Shown here piece after piece: positions 48,140 through 60,306 of a stretch of DNA of 64,000 nt. The DNA is from Psilocybe azurescens. Its lineage: Eukaryota > Basidiomycota > Agaricomycetes > Agaricales > Agrocybaceae. The position numbers were made by a program, and so were the translations under genes. The stretch is taken from the NCBI GenBank assembly GCA_023853785.1, contig JAJIRX010000738.1, forward strand, positions 1 to 64,000, read 5' to 3'. The notes under the pieces were generated by a model, which ran no database searches, was not told the DNA's origin, and was given only the letters and a program-made list of their open reading frames with translations. Numbering within the stretch: position 1 is the stretch's first letter; the number at the start of each line of letters is the position of its first letter.

Positions 48140-49751
48140 GTGGCCATGTTTGTTTTACAGAGCTTGTCGGCTATTGCAGTGATGGCCCTCGCCGCAATAG
48201 CAACAAATCTCCCTCATCCTTCAACCAAGAGCATCAAAAATAACCACCCTCTCATATATTATCACGGACGATGGGATGCGTCTCCTGGTACATGGTGGTG
48301 GGTGCAACTATATCGCTCTGAGCGAACTTTTACTTAACGAGGGCCTAATATTACTAGGACTGGCTCTGGCTTCAAACTAAATGTGAAGAACTTGAAATCT
48401 TTATCCCTCGATCTCGGAGAACACACAACCTCGCCGTCTGCTGCTGTTGGTGTATCCGTAGGTGGATCGGATTTCTTTACTGTCAATGCTTCGACAGGAA
48501 TTACCTCCATCCCTCTTCCAAATTCTGTTGCAAACTTACACAGCAAATCTTCGACGATTGTCAGAATTAATGTCGAAGGATGGCAAAACAACCGGATAAA
48601 TCTGGAGAATATCATACTCAATTCCGTACGTATACCACTGATTGTCGGAGGACAAAGAGTATTTTTAATTGATCGCCACAAGGATGCTGCCCTACTTCCT
48701 TACGAGCCTTCCAAGATCGCCTTCCAGTTCATTGGTGACTCTTTATCTGCTGTAGGATTTCTATAATATTATGGAAGTCATTTGGTCTGATAGTGGCGAT
48801 AGGGGCCAATTTCTGCCACAGGGTGTCGATCAAGCTTGGCCATTTTTAGTTGGAGAAATTTTCAAAGCAGAGCATCGTATTAATGCACAACCAGGAGCCG
48901 CCTTGACTGTAAGTTAGATGATCTTCATGTCAATCATCGCCTTTACACCAGATTTCTTAACGATACAGGATATACTGTCTTACGGAAATGTACACGGTGT
49001 TTCTTTCCAATTTTTAGAGTACGTCATAGCATATATGACGAATTCACGTATTTGTCTTGACATGGCAGCATAAAGACGGAAGATACGGGCTTTTTCTCCA
49101 CTACGGACCACAATTATACGACGCCCTGGAATTTTAGTCGTGAGCAGCCTAAAAACACACACATTGTGATACATATCGGGTGAGTACAGTCCTCATCCCA
49201 GGACATTGTCAAAATGTAAATCAATCTCTTGTTCCAGGGCAAATGACGCTTCTCAGGGGATATCCAATGACCAATTCGTCCAGGTAGACTTTGCCCTAGT
49301 CCTGTGGGATGTTTTCGGCTAACTAACATCGGCGATTTGTCTGGAAGGTCTATACCGATTTCATAGCTAAGCTGCGGGTTTTAAACCCCAAGCAACCTAT
49401 CTTCATTTTTACGCCGGTCAGTCCTCAAGAATTTAGTCAAGGATTGAAAGTTCTCATCGGAGCTGTAGTGGGGTTGGCCCAATGCCGACGGCTCTATCAA
49501 TTACTACTATGATGGTCAATACCAAAAGATCGTCGATGCAAGGTAGCCATAATATCAATCAAGCGCTCAAAGCTGATACTTTGCACAGGAAAGCTCTTGG
49601 AGACAAAAACATCTTCCTAGTTGACACTACGGGATGGGTCACCTATGCAGACGTATTCCCAGACAACCAACACCCGAATGTTGGAGGACACATCGTCATC
49701 GCTAATAAGTTCATCTCCTTCCTCGAAAACTGGGGGCTCTCTCCGAAATAG
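48140..49751 (+). CDS. Secreted SGNH/GDSL hydrolase
   Basis: Probable extracellular esterase. Signal peptide MAMFVLQSLSAIAVMALAAI. An N-terminal beta-rich half (GSGFKLNVKNLKSLSLDLGE, VGVSVGGSDFFTVNAS) recalls the accessory domain of CE2-type esterases. The SGNH catalytic domain follows: Ser in FIGDSLSAG (block I), Asn in IHIGANDAS (block III) and the Asp/His pair in DNQHPN (block V). The end is FISFLENWGLSPK. Introns lie near 48299-48343, 48629-48680, 48747-48801, 48909-48968, 49021-49070, 49180-49238, 49285-49347, 49418-49470 and 49544-49588. The G4 run at 48802-48805 appears one base long (SLSA to GQFLPQG). Likely to deacetylate plant or fungal polysaccharide, by analogy only. Confidence 0.82.
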
Positions 49752-49881
49752 GTTTTGAAGGTACTGAATGTGGGGGGAAATGTACGCGGTACGGATTACA
49801 TGGGGTATAAATATAGTAGGGTATGGGTGTTCTAGTGTCGTAAGTGAGTCGTGAAAAGTGTCATGAACGTGCACCCAGTGT

Positions 49882-52169
49882 TTAAGTTGTGAACTCAAAG
49901 AGTGGACTCTTGTTGCCTTTAGATATCCTGAGATCTTCTTCTCTGGCTATGTCCCCTTCGCTGAAGCTTTGGATCTTAGCTAAATTGCGAACGTTCCTAT
50001 ACTGGTAGATATTCTTCTGAAGGAACCACAGAAGAAAGGCGATGCCAGCGAAGCCGATATTAATTAAATTACCGCGCTTGAAGTCTGTTGATAATATACA
50101 TGAGATATGCAATTGTATATCAGCGGCCAAAAGCTTACGAGGAGCATCATCCGCGCGGTAAATCTTCGAAGCAGTGAGTTCTCCATGCTTAAAGACTGGT
50201 TTTGGAGAGGCACACCTGTGATCCCCAAACTCCGTAAATGTTTGCTAGAAAATGAAATGTTAAAAGACGACAAGCTAAATTTGTCTTGATAACCCACAAG
50301 CGCCGATTACTAGCCCGGAAGCGACTGTGCGCTTTCCAATACTCCTGAAATCTGGTTAATATACGACGGATACTTTGAAAGCAATGGCTCTTACCCTGTG
50401 TTCTCAGACATCCATGCAATGTTCAGTGGGTGTGTGGATGGCCACGATGCTACAATCACAGCGGCGAAGTACTTAAGACCTCTTCCCGCACTATCCGGAA
50501 GACTGCGAAGGAAAATCCATCCGGCGAGCTGCCAGCCAGCTTTTTTGATAGTCAGCATCGTAAAGACAGATTTGGTGATACGTATGTAAACACGCACCTC
50601 CGAAGGCTCCATGATATCCACGTTCCCGTACCTTATCAGAGTGGTGGATGACAATAACCATTGAAATGCCTTGCAAGAGATAGGGAGGAGCCGTCAATGC
50701 GTTTGCAACAGAAACGTTGAAGTTAAATGATTTGATGACTGTTGGTAGATCTAGAGTGGCTTGTAAGTCTTAGGCTGGAATCATAATAAGCTTCCCTCAC
50801 AGGTATGCATGGGAGTGTTGGGGGTTTGTCCTATCATGGTGATGATGAGATGGCCCAAGATACCCACGTCGGTTAGTGTATCCTTAATGTCTGACCATTG
50901 AACTGTCTTTCTGTTGAGTACGAAGCTGTCAGAATCTATCAAAATAATCGTTTCAGAACCACCGACTCGTATGATTTCTTTGATATATCATCACGAATGA
51001 CTCTGGTAATGGCTATCTGCGTTTGTCGAAGTGTCAGCCAGGGCTTCCGACCACGCAGACCACCTTTCGTTCTAGTCAGGTCGCGGGGAGGTAGAACCTA
51101 TAACACAACACCTTAACTAAGCAAATGATTTCAAAACAAAGACGAAAGTTGCTTACCAGGTTCCGAGAGCGACTACCACTGTGATGACACCATCGACCAG
51201 AAATAGCCACTTCCAACCTTCTAGCCCTCCCAATCCTCGTAGCTTTAGCAAGCCACTTGCCATAAGCCCGCTCACGGCACTTGCTACATGTTGCACTCCC
51301 CAGAACCAGGCAAGACGTGTTGCCAGTTCCGTGCTTTTGTAAAACCCTCCAAGGTAAACTAGAGTTGTCGGTATGACTCCTGTAGTTGCCTGATAAGCTT
51401 CAAAAGGCACATACACAGGAAAAGAGCTCACCTCCTTCCGTAATGGCGATGACTTATCGAAGAAAACATAAGATAACAGTATATATTTAATTACACGTAT
51501 TTGAACTTACAGCATCGCACTGTAGGTAATCATATACTTCAATTGCTGATTAGAATAAGAAAAGAGGAGGGCTAACCCGTGAGATAGCCAGATTTATCCG
51601 TGATGAGGACGTGAGCCAGAGTCACAATTCCCCAAGAAAACATCAAGGTGGGTATCCCTAATTGAATATGGTAGGTTTACCTGTAGTAGCCTCAAAATGG
51701 AAAAGAACCTACACCTATGTGGCCCCAACAATCTTAGCAATGATTGACCCGGTCAGGCAAGCAATGGCAAAAAGATTGAGTGCATCGCAGTCGCGGTGTT
51801 GACCACATTTATATCGAAGCCTAGATCAAATGGCAAGTTGTCCGATATGGCGTTTGAGTTGTTCGTGCGATCCATGTTCAAAACAAACGTCGTAATCAAG
51901 ATACAGGGCATCAGCCGACGGTCGATTATCCTTAACACCTGGTTCTCTTCCTCTCGACTATATTCTAAGTTTTCAACGAAGAAAGCATTCTTGATTGGGA
52001 GATTATCATCTTCAAGAACTGGTCTTGAAGAACTTCTGGAGCCTAGCAAAGCAGTGTTCTCGTCCGACTGAAGGGCTTCCCAAGGAGTCACTGCGTCGCC
52101 TTTTCTCTGGGAGTTCCATGATGGGGGAGTAGAAGGGAGCGTAAGGGAGGAAAGATGGCACTGTCCCAT
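49882..52169 (-). CDS. MFS anion:cation symporter family transporter (Dal5-like)
   Basis: Plasma-membrane permease of the ACS subfamily (allantoate, vitamin and other organic-anion carriers). The soluble N-terminus MGQCHLSSLTLPSTPPSW is followed by RIIDRRLMPCILITTFVLNM then DRTNNSNAISD, the usual first helix and loop. Further segments: SIFFAIACLTGSIIAKIVGA, GVIPTTLVYLGGFYKSTELA, SGLMASGLLKLRGLGGLEGW and KWLFLVDGVITVVVALGTW. The C-terminus ends IAREEDLRISKGNKSPLFEF then TT (stop 49882). About nine short introns. The A5 run at 51769-51773 is one base short (SIF to AIACLTG). Substrate not inferable. Confidence 0.82.
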
Positions 52170-52778
52170 GTTCTCTAGATAACCAGTTCTCGCACCGCGG
52201 AGATGTGATGACTATTGCTAGACACAGTATTGCGCCATAGCATTATATATCGCCATGAGCATTCAATCCGTTGACATAACGTCAGGCTGACCAGCATTCT
52301 ATTAGATAGATATCGATAGGCTATTCACAAACCCGGAGATCGCCCGAATCAGACCCAGTCAGAGATGATGCTGCAAGACCGATGGAAGAGGAGCTAGCTG
52401 CTCAAATCAAATATGGTGATGACCAAGACGTTGAATTGAAAGGTGATCGCGACCGTGCCTCCAGTTCACAGGTTGATACTTTAGGCATTCAGACTCAGCT
52501 TCATGTTCCGCTATACAGGTTTGAAAATTGAAACTCCGCATCCTGAAGGCTGAACAGCTGAAACGACTCCTTGCAAGTATGATGGAACTGGATAGTTGAT
52601 ATCTACGACAACGTAAGTTGAAGCAAGGCAAGCTCTATAGGAATTGAACATTAAACTGCTGAAAAATATTCTCATTCCATATGCCAGTGAACGGCCTAGC
52701 TGCGCTACGTTTCAACCACAAAATCAAATTACGGACATGGTAAGCATAAGGAATAGCAGATATTGCGAATTGCGGTAC
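52170..52778. other. Intergenic with short coding-like island
   Basis: On the + strand at about 52386-52500 the frame EELAAQIKYGDDQDVELKGD and a little further KAEQLKRLLASMMELDS look coding, as if from a small charged protein, but they are interrupted and unrecognised. No further features. Confidence 0.35.
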
Positions 52779-54028
52779 TCAGAATGCACGGTTGACCACC
52801 GTCTCTATAATCTCTCCACACTTTTTGATAAAAGGTCCCCTGTCTCCCACTACCACTTCAGAAGGGCGAGATCCGACTACAATCTGTTCGCTGTGGATCT
52901 TCTTTTGCCTAAAGCACGGCGACCGGAAGACTCGATGTGCAGGGGAGTTTACGAATAGGGTCCAGCATGACCTACAAACCATACGCTTCTGATCAAAGAT
53001 GTAGCTGGAAGGCACACTCTGCGTACTATCGGTATCCTCGAAAGGAGAAAATGCAGTACTTCTAGACGACTGGGACCAAGCTGGCAACCTATCGTTAACA
53101 ACCGCAAGAACTGAGAATAGGATTTACATACTGCTATCCGATTGGCCTTTAAACGGAAGTTCGTGCCATCCCGTCTTCGTCTTCGCGATGTCGTGCTTCT
53201 TTCCCTCTGTCTTTTGCGTTTCAGCACCAAGAGCAGGATCATCACTAGAATGATGATGGCAAGGCCCTCAATTACACCTCCCATAATGGCTGCAACCTCG
53301 CTTGACTTTGAGCTGGAATTGCCGTTGGCGATATCTGGAGAATCTGCAGTCGTCGAAGACTGGTGTAACCAATCAATGTTACTCGAGATTTTGGAAGTAT
53401 GACTAGTAAATTACTTGCCCCGTCATTTTGCACTTTAACGATTTGGGTAAATGTCACAACAGAGGATTCAATGCTCGACGGTCCTGCGGTTGTGGAGGCT
53501 GTCACCTGAGTGGAAAACTGATTTGTCCCCGGAGACAGCCTCCGTAGTTGTTTGTACTGCCGACTGCGCCGGGACGATGGTCGCAGAATTGCTTCCTGCT
53601 GTGATCAGAAAGTAATCGATCCATAGGAAATCAAGCTCGACGAGATTGGTAAGAACGAGTGTGTGCCTGAATCGTAGAAGAGGACCTGGCTCTGAGTTCC
53701 TTGACTAGGATTCGCAACATAGACCTTTGTATTGCCCCCATCCACGCTATAGCTGCTTGATTGTACATATCCGGTACCGCTGGGGGACACAAGGCCGTAA
53801 ACAGATATGGAGGTTCCTGAAATTTCTCAAAAAGTCAGTAAAGTTAATATTATTCTGTGCTGAACGTGTTCACCAGTAAAAGACACCGATGCGAAGGCAT
53901 TCCGAGTACGGGTAAGACGCAGGGTCCCCCTGAAAGGACGTCCTCGAGTATTGGTTGCTCCAGCGTCCCCCACTCGCAGGTTTAGAGTAAATTATTCTTG
54001 AATCACGGTCATCGATATGGGAAGACAT
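52779..54028 (-). CDS. Single-pass membrane protein, tandem array member A
   Basis: Member of a basidiomycete family with an N-terminal beta-sandwich-like ectodomain, Ser/Thr stalk, one transmembrane helix and a cytosolic tail. The start is MSSHIDDRDSRIIYSKPASG at 54028. The domain continues through TLRLTRTRNAFASVSFTG, TSISVYGLVSPSGTGYV, SYSVDGGNTKVYVANPS and HTLVLTNLVELDFLWIDYF. The helix is GGVIEGLAIIILVMILLLVL, followed by the basic stop-transfer KRKRQRE. The tail (FSPFEDTDSTQSVPSSYIF) extends to about 52779. Slips: C5 run 53926-53930 (one extra), near 53666 (one short) and at least one more before the stalk near 53520. There is no obvious signal peptide. It is clearly paralogous to member B. 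Function unknown; the topology suggests a surface receptor or wall sensor. Confidence 0.65.
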
Positions 54029-54774
54029 GAAGGCCTTTACAAATCCAAGACGCCTATCCAACAATTTCCCAAGAGAAGTTCGAAATCAAGACCTCAATAT
54101 CAAAAAAAAAGAAAAGACGAGGGGTGTGACAATTTGCTAGGATGTGTACTTAAAGAGCGTATGAAGGGAATGACAAACGTCAGAAGTCCCAGCGACAGAG
54201 ATGAGGTGGGTCGGACACGAAGTAGAGGTTGTTAAAAAGGTAGAGGGTTTGAATATAACGCTATATAACGACCGTATGTAAATGATAATGCATTTATGTA
54301 CCATCAAAAGACAAAACTTGCACGACGAGGTTCCGGATAGGTTCCTGGACCGCCAAAGGGTATTCGTGAGTATCCCGAGGAAACGCATTGAGCGCTTTGA
54401 ATGTTCCACCATCGTCGGACTCAGCCTCCGCTGCCCTCACAGAGCGATGATTATGAAGAGTTCTGAGCAATGTCCCCATTTTTGTGCCAATATCTCGTGA
54501 TTCGTGCAGATCTGCACGAGGCGCTACAAGGCCCCGCCGATCTCTCATAGCTCGCAGCATTAATTTGTCCTCACTGTGTCGGTAGCATTACGGAGTTACC
54601 GATGGATTTACTGATGAATTCAGTCATAGTAATAAAACGGGTAAAATACGCTTGTGGTTACAGATTGAGCAAGAAATTTGAAAATATACAGGGCCTTATT
54701 ATACCGTGGCTAATAATGCATCTTATTAACCCAGATAGTCACCTAAAGCCCTCAAGTACGGTAAGTAAAGAATG
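54029..54774. other. Spacer between array members A and B
   Basis: Short open frames only, on both strands, without recognisable domains. It should contain the promoter of member A and the 3' region of member B. Confidence 0.4.
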
Positions 54775-56195
54775 TTAAATAGAGGCTGGCCGCATGAAGT
54801 GTGGCTCTGTAGGACTCTGTTTACGACTTCCGCATATTTCCAAGTCTTGTAAAACAGGATTTTCACCTGTCTGAGAAGCGGCGGCGGCCTGGTAAGAAGG
54901 AGGAAGATCATCGATGGCCATGGGGAAAGGTTGAGAGGGTACGAGTACCCCGATGTCGACGACAGTGTAGTGGAGGAATAAGCTTGCTCCATTTCCCGAT
55001 GTCGGCCTCCAAGTAGAGCAGCAGAAGACGAATTGGCTTCGTCGATGGTATTTGCATATTGACGTTTACCTGTCGGTCCTGTGGCGGGAAGACCAATCGC
55101 TGCATTGTACGTAGCTCCTGAATGCCCTGCAGCCATATGACTTTGATTCAGTCCTCCGTGTTGAGATCCAGAGGGTTGAGAGTATGCGGATGATGTACCC
55201 GTGGGTGAAACGGCGGGCGCGTCTACGAAGGGGACGACTAAATGGACGTTGGTAAAGAGTCAACGGTAAAGAACAGAAACACGTACGGCTTGCAAGTTGT
55301 CCCGCCGTTGTCATCCCGTCAATCTCATCGTTTATGTTGGCTCTCCGTCGCCTGGCGCTTCAGTAGCACAAACAAGATTAGCGCTAAAATAATGACCGCA
55401 ATGCCTCCCACCACTCCTCCGATAATAGCTCCGATGGGGGCCTTGCTTTCCGACGCGGAAGAGGCCCCATCGATGGAAGATACTCCAGATTGTGATGCAT
55501 CTGTAATTATCGAAGGCTGGGTATCCAATGCACTAGCCGTATCTACTTGAACCACGTCGGATTTAACAGACGTCATAATGGATACTCTAGTCGTCGAAGA
55601 TTCGGTGACTATCGAGGTAAAGACTTGAGTACTGACGACTGTTGTCTGGATTGGTGAAGCAGCAGCGGGTCTAGTAGTGATTTGTCCCGAGACTGGAGGA
55701 GAAACTGTGGTTTCTCCACTTGACGGCCGGGGCTCACTGGCTGTTGTAATCTCGAAGTAATCTATCCAAAAAAATCCGCCTCGACCAGATTTACGAGAAC
55801 GAGAGTATGTTGTCCGTTCAGGGATGGTGCCAGAGTTATAGAAGAGAACTTGGCTCTGAGTCTCACTGGTAGGGTTTGCAGAGTAGGTTCTGGAGGCTTG
55901 GCCATCCACGCTATAGAAGCTCATTTGCGTACTTCCTACCCCTCTAGGTGAGACTAAGCCATAAACCGAGATAGAAGTTCCTGGTCGAATAGGGTATATA
56001 AAAAGTTTAAACAAAAAATAGACTGCGTGTAAGCATACCTGTGAAAGACAGTGTTGCATTTGCGTTCCGAGTACGGGTGAGCATCAGCCCGTTCTGATAA
56101 GAGGTCCCAGAGTTCTGCTTGCTCCAGTGACCGCCATTGGCAGGCTTCGAGTATACGACGACCCCATCACTGTCGTCGACGCTGTACGTAGACAT
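54775..56195 (-). CDS. Single-pass membrane protein, tandem array member B
   Basis: Best-preserved copy of the array. The start is MSTYSVDDSDGVVVYSKPAN at 56195. The ectodomain has LMLTRTRNANATLSFTG, TSISVYGLVSPRGVGSTQMS, FYSVDGQASRTYSANPTSE and HTLVLVNLVEADFFWIDYFE. The Ser/Thr stalk (about 55500-55740) leads to the helix GAIIGGVVGGIAVIILALIL and the basic KRQATESQHKR. The cytosolic tail includes DDLPPSYQAAAASQTGE, a PY-type (PPSY) motif, and ends MRPASI. Two nearby slips compensate each other: GGG at 55821-55823 (one extra) and A7 at 55768-55774 (one short), so a false in-frame reading covers about 55 bases. Another slip lies near 54950 before the PY motif. An intron lies at about 55981-56039. 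Function unknown. Confidence 0.68.
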
Positions 56196-57112
56196 TCAGA
56201 CGTCGAAGAGCACTGCAGAGCCTGCAGGGCCGCGTGTTAAAGAAGGGCGTTGAAAAGAATGGAAGCGAGCTAAGTTTGGGTATGCATATGTATTTGATTT
56301 TGGAATGAAAAAAGGTCCATGTTGCACGCCACGAAACGAGGCGAAAACAGTGAAAACCTGCATGCAACGTGATATAAATAAGGTCTCACAATGTCGCGTA
56401 ACATTCCTTGGTGACGACGATATTCCAATTATCGGTGGTGTGTGTCGCGCCAAGACCACGAGGAGAAGGTTAGAAATGTTAGAAATATATTCAGAGAGTA
56501 TGGACAACCAGAGTAGACGCAGACTTCACTGAACATTTAAGCAAGGGATTATTGCTTTTCAATGCAGCGCTTAAGGGTTATGAAGCTTTGGGGCGTTGAA
56601 AAGGCGCATGAGGTTTCGAATTCGCGTGATTGTTTTTGGTCAGGGGTTGTGTGCCTGGATGATTTCAGTCGGGGATTTAATTAGTATAAACTGAGCTTGA
56701 ATAAAAGTCAGTGGGTGTCAATGGAGGATCAAATGGATAAAAATGTACAACGACTTCCAGTCTCTATGTCTATGGTATATCTAGCCGAGTGACCATGGAA
56801 TACAGATTTCCCGGAGATAATCGCTGACAGACTGCTTAGGTACGGTGGCACCCATAGTATTCCGGCGCTTAATGATAGAATCATTCAGGCTCCGAGAGAC
56901 AGCCTGCGTTAATAAGCCCCCAATATGTAAGTAATCTGCCTAAATTTACTCCAGATGGTACGTTATATTAAGTTTTTGCCACAGTGTATAAGTAACGAGT
57001 ACAAATTTTTCCATTTCTTCGAATTCCCCGTATCAGCTAAGTCGGTCCTGAAGTCATCCGGTACGCGGGAGGACTATCGTCCTCTATGAAGCTTGGAGGA
57101 TGAATAGTAGCC
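56196..57112. other. Spacer between array members B and C
   Basis: No gene seen. AT-rich in its distal part (about 56690-57010). No repeat of the neighbouring genes is visible here. Confidence 0.4.
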
Positions 57113-57946
57113 TCATGATGCAAAGTCCGAGTTCGCCACTACATCGCCACTTTCCTCGGTCGCTCTGTTCTGAGCTCCAACTAGACCAGGTGGTAAATGG
57201 ACCGAAGATTCACCATCGGTAACTATAATTTGACGTTTACCGCTTGTGGCATCTGTATTGCTCGGACGTCCTATCTCCTGGATTTGCTGACTCGGATGAT
57301 TGAAGCCACTAGAATTTATAATTTGAAATGGTTTCGTGCTCTGTTCACTGCTCGCAGAGTAGGAGGATTGTAGTTGCGTAGTATTCGAGCTCAGGCTGTT
57401 GGAAGGCGCGCTCGTAGTAAATGGAATGACTTCTGTGATTCGGGGTGGCCGATCTTTGACTAGATGTCCCAAGGTTCAAAAATGCAATTTGTGACAAATT
57501 AAAGGAGAGCATACGGTTTGCCATCCGCGTCATTCCCCCTCTTGCACCTAGGCCTCTCATCCGTCTGCTCTGATGCCGCGCTGACACCAGCAGAATTATG
57601 GCCATAAGAACGACAGCGAGACCTCCAATCGATCCTCCGACGATCACTCCCACAGGTAACGCCTTCGACTCTGTCGAACTGAAGTTTGAATTTGATGTAG
57701 TAGACTCGGATACACTAGCACTCGTGGAACTTGAAGAAGGGAGGCTAGCCTCACTGCTGGAAGTTGCGCCACCGTTATGCCCCCTTGAAGGATAGAGCTG
57801 AAGTTAACAAACGTCAGTACGGCCTTTGAGGATGTTAAGGAGTGGAGTTGCAGAGGCAGCGGCGACTGCTCTGGCGGTTAATCTTGATGTTGGTCCAGCT
57901 GGAGAATACGATACTGGAGCGTCAGGGTTGGCGATCGGAAAGGACA
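57113..57946 (-). CDS. Single-pass membrane protein, tandem array member C (short)
   Basis: Shares the architecture but lacks the beta-sandwich-like ectodomain of A and B. A short N-terminus (MSFPIANPDAPVSYSPAGPT, start 57946) is followed, after an intron at about 57799-57875, by a Ser-rich stalk (SSSEASLPSSSSTSASVSES). The helix is VGVIVGGSIGGLAVVLMAII then LLVSARHQSRR, with a cytosolic tail ending VVANSDFAS (stop 57113). An intron is likely near 57463-57514. It may be a truncated array copy or a different mid2-like stalk protein. No signal peptide is visible, so the true start may lie upstream. Confidence 0.55.
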
Positions 57947-60306
57947 TTTTGATGATGTGTTGCGTATTGTAGTATGTCTATGTCGCGAGTTTTGCACGAG
58001 CCAATGAAAGGAAGCAAGAAAAAAGGTAGGTGCAAGAGATTCACCTCTGAGGAGCCTGAGGGCGAGGAGGGTGAGGCGAAAAATTTGATATCCTTGATAT
58101 CCTGGATCGAAATAGACAATCTCGGCTCCTACCACGCAGGACTTCAATTCAGGGAAATGAAACGTGCATGCCTGTCGTTTAAGCTGGGTGGCACTGACTC
58201 TAGCTTACGCGTGGCGGCGATCTTTCGTTAGGTAACATGTGTTCAGTGTTTAACTACCGGATGTCTCTCTATTGGTTGCACTTGGGCGACCATTGATATA
58301 AGTCTGTGCTCGACAACGAGATGATGCGCAGGGGTACGTGGTGGAGTCGATCAGCACGGAGTCTGTATCTATCGGAGGAGGAACCCTTTGCGGATTAGGA
58401 CTAGGTGCTGCGAAGGACGCCACTTATTGACAGGTGGCAGGAGCCAATCCTCGCCTCCCCGGTCTGGCTTGACCCGATCTGCTTTCAGTATTTGTTCTCT
58501 CTCTCAAGTCGAGTCCCTGATTAACAGGAGTACGCCCCGAGGGCGTTATCTCCAACGTCGTATCAAGCATAAACCCCAAGCGTATTTAATAACAAAGTTT
58601 CAAAGACGAGTAGGGGCAGCGAGAAACATAAGATCGGAGGGGCAGAATACGAGTATTTTGGTGTTTTTGCTTGTTACATGAGTCCGCGATCCACTGTCAA
58701 GCTAGGGATAGAAGGTCACTATGGTTTTTTTATTGTGATCGACCGATGAACGGGATAAGGCCCAAGGGCTCTTCTGAGTGACTAGTGCCTGATAATTGCA
58801 AGGCTACTTCGTTCATGTCAGTTCTAGGTAACCCATTCACCGGCAATAAGGGGCTAGCATAGACAGCTACGCGTGGTGAGGGCAAGAATTGACAAAGATA
58901 GGGGTGAGGAGGATTGGTCTACGATACATCTGTGGGTCCTGTGGGAGATCGTAGACCTGACGCACACTACCGGAGGATCGGAACTAACCATAGAGAGCAA
59001 TGGAGGAGTAAGAAGGTGGTGCTACAATGGCTCGTTTCGGAGGTTTCAAATGGTATTATGTAGTAGGGGGAAAGTGTTGAACTGTTTTTCGTCGAGAGAG
59101 TCAAGGGATATTGAGCCCATCGACACTGGAGATGAACAATAGACCAGAGACAGACTCGGAGGCAAGACGAAGTGACTAGGCTTCCCGTGGTTACGGCGGA
59201 TTGGTTACGTATGGGGTCTTCGGGTATTAGAGCAGAGTCTGTGCTGGACAGGGCACGTCTATTACTGAGCCTTGGTGTCTGTGACGCGGTAGCCTGTAAG
59301 TATCTAGGTCCAAAACTGGTCCAGGACAATAGTGATTCGGTGACACTTCAAGGACTGACAATGGATGAGAACCTGGAAATGTCGACCAGTGAGTATGAAA
59401 GAGGAAAAAAACCATAAATAGCGTTACCAGTATGGCCTTTTTATAAGCAACCTGCAGGGTTGATGGAGCTTTGCAACTTCCATCTTGACGCCCCTGTTTG
59501 GAGATTGGCGTCATGTCACATGCGCGTAAGGCCACGTGCAATGCGTCGGCAACCGGAATCCGTAATCCGGACAACAAGTTGTGGCGGGCATTTACTTTTC
59601 GGGGTTGTTTGCGCCATTGGCCCAAAAGTCAACTTGAGGTCGCGGAATGCCAGCGCATCCGAAGATAAAAATACATTACTGTGAATCAATCCTTTCCATA
59701 TGAAAGGGCACAATATTTTATGGATAAGAACGTGTTAACAAAGGCTCAGACGAAGAAGTTGGCAAGCACGATTCTGCCTTGAATGGGAAGTCCAAGGTTG
59801 AAGGGTCAGAGATACGGCTGATTATAGGTAATCGAACTCACACTGGCGACCGTACTGCTGCGGATAAAGACCAACATCTTTGTGGAAGTTTGGGCATGCT
59901 GTATCCAGGAATGGTGCACATTTACTCCATTGCGACAGAACCCACTCGTACGGCCTTCGGAAATTTGGGCACCGGCGTCTCTATGTGCTTGAGAATGGAC
60001 ATTTAAAAATACTTGTAGTGAGCAGCTAAGCCCAAGTGCAAAGCATTAAGAAGTACGCCTTATTGTACGGGATACCTTTGAAAACAGAGACTTGTAATTA
60101 GGAGACGTGAAAAAAAAAAACAAGGGCAAGAAATCGCCCTCTGAGGAAAAGTAAAAGGAAAGAAAGAAAATAATATTTGGCGGAAAAGGGAAGTGCGCCC
60201 GAATTTGCCGATAAAAGTGGCTATATAAGGGAAAAGTCCGGGAATTGGGGCATGAAAGGTAAATTTGAGCCGGGCTGACCAATAGTTTTCAGGTTGTCCT
60301 CCTGCC
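57947..60306. other. Long upstream region of NST1
   Basis: About 2.4 kb without a supportable gene. Open frames on both strands (for example 58873-59142 and 58967-59329) overlap and match nothing. An A-rich run at about 60109-60121 and a purine-rich stretch to 60200 lie shortly upstream of the NST1 start. Confidence 0.4.
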
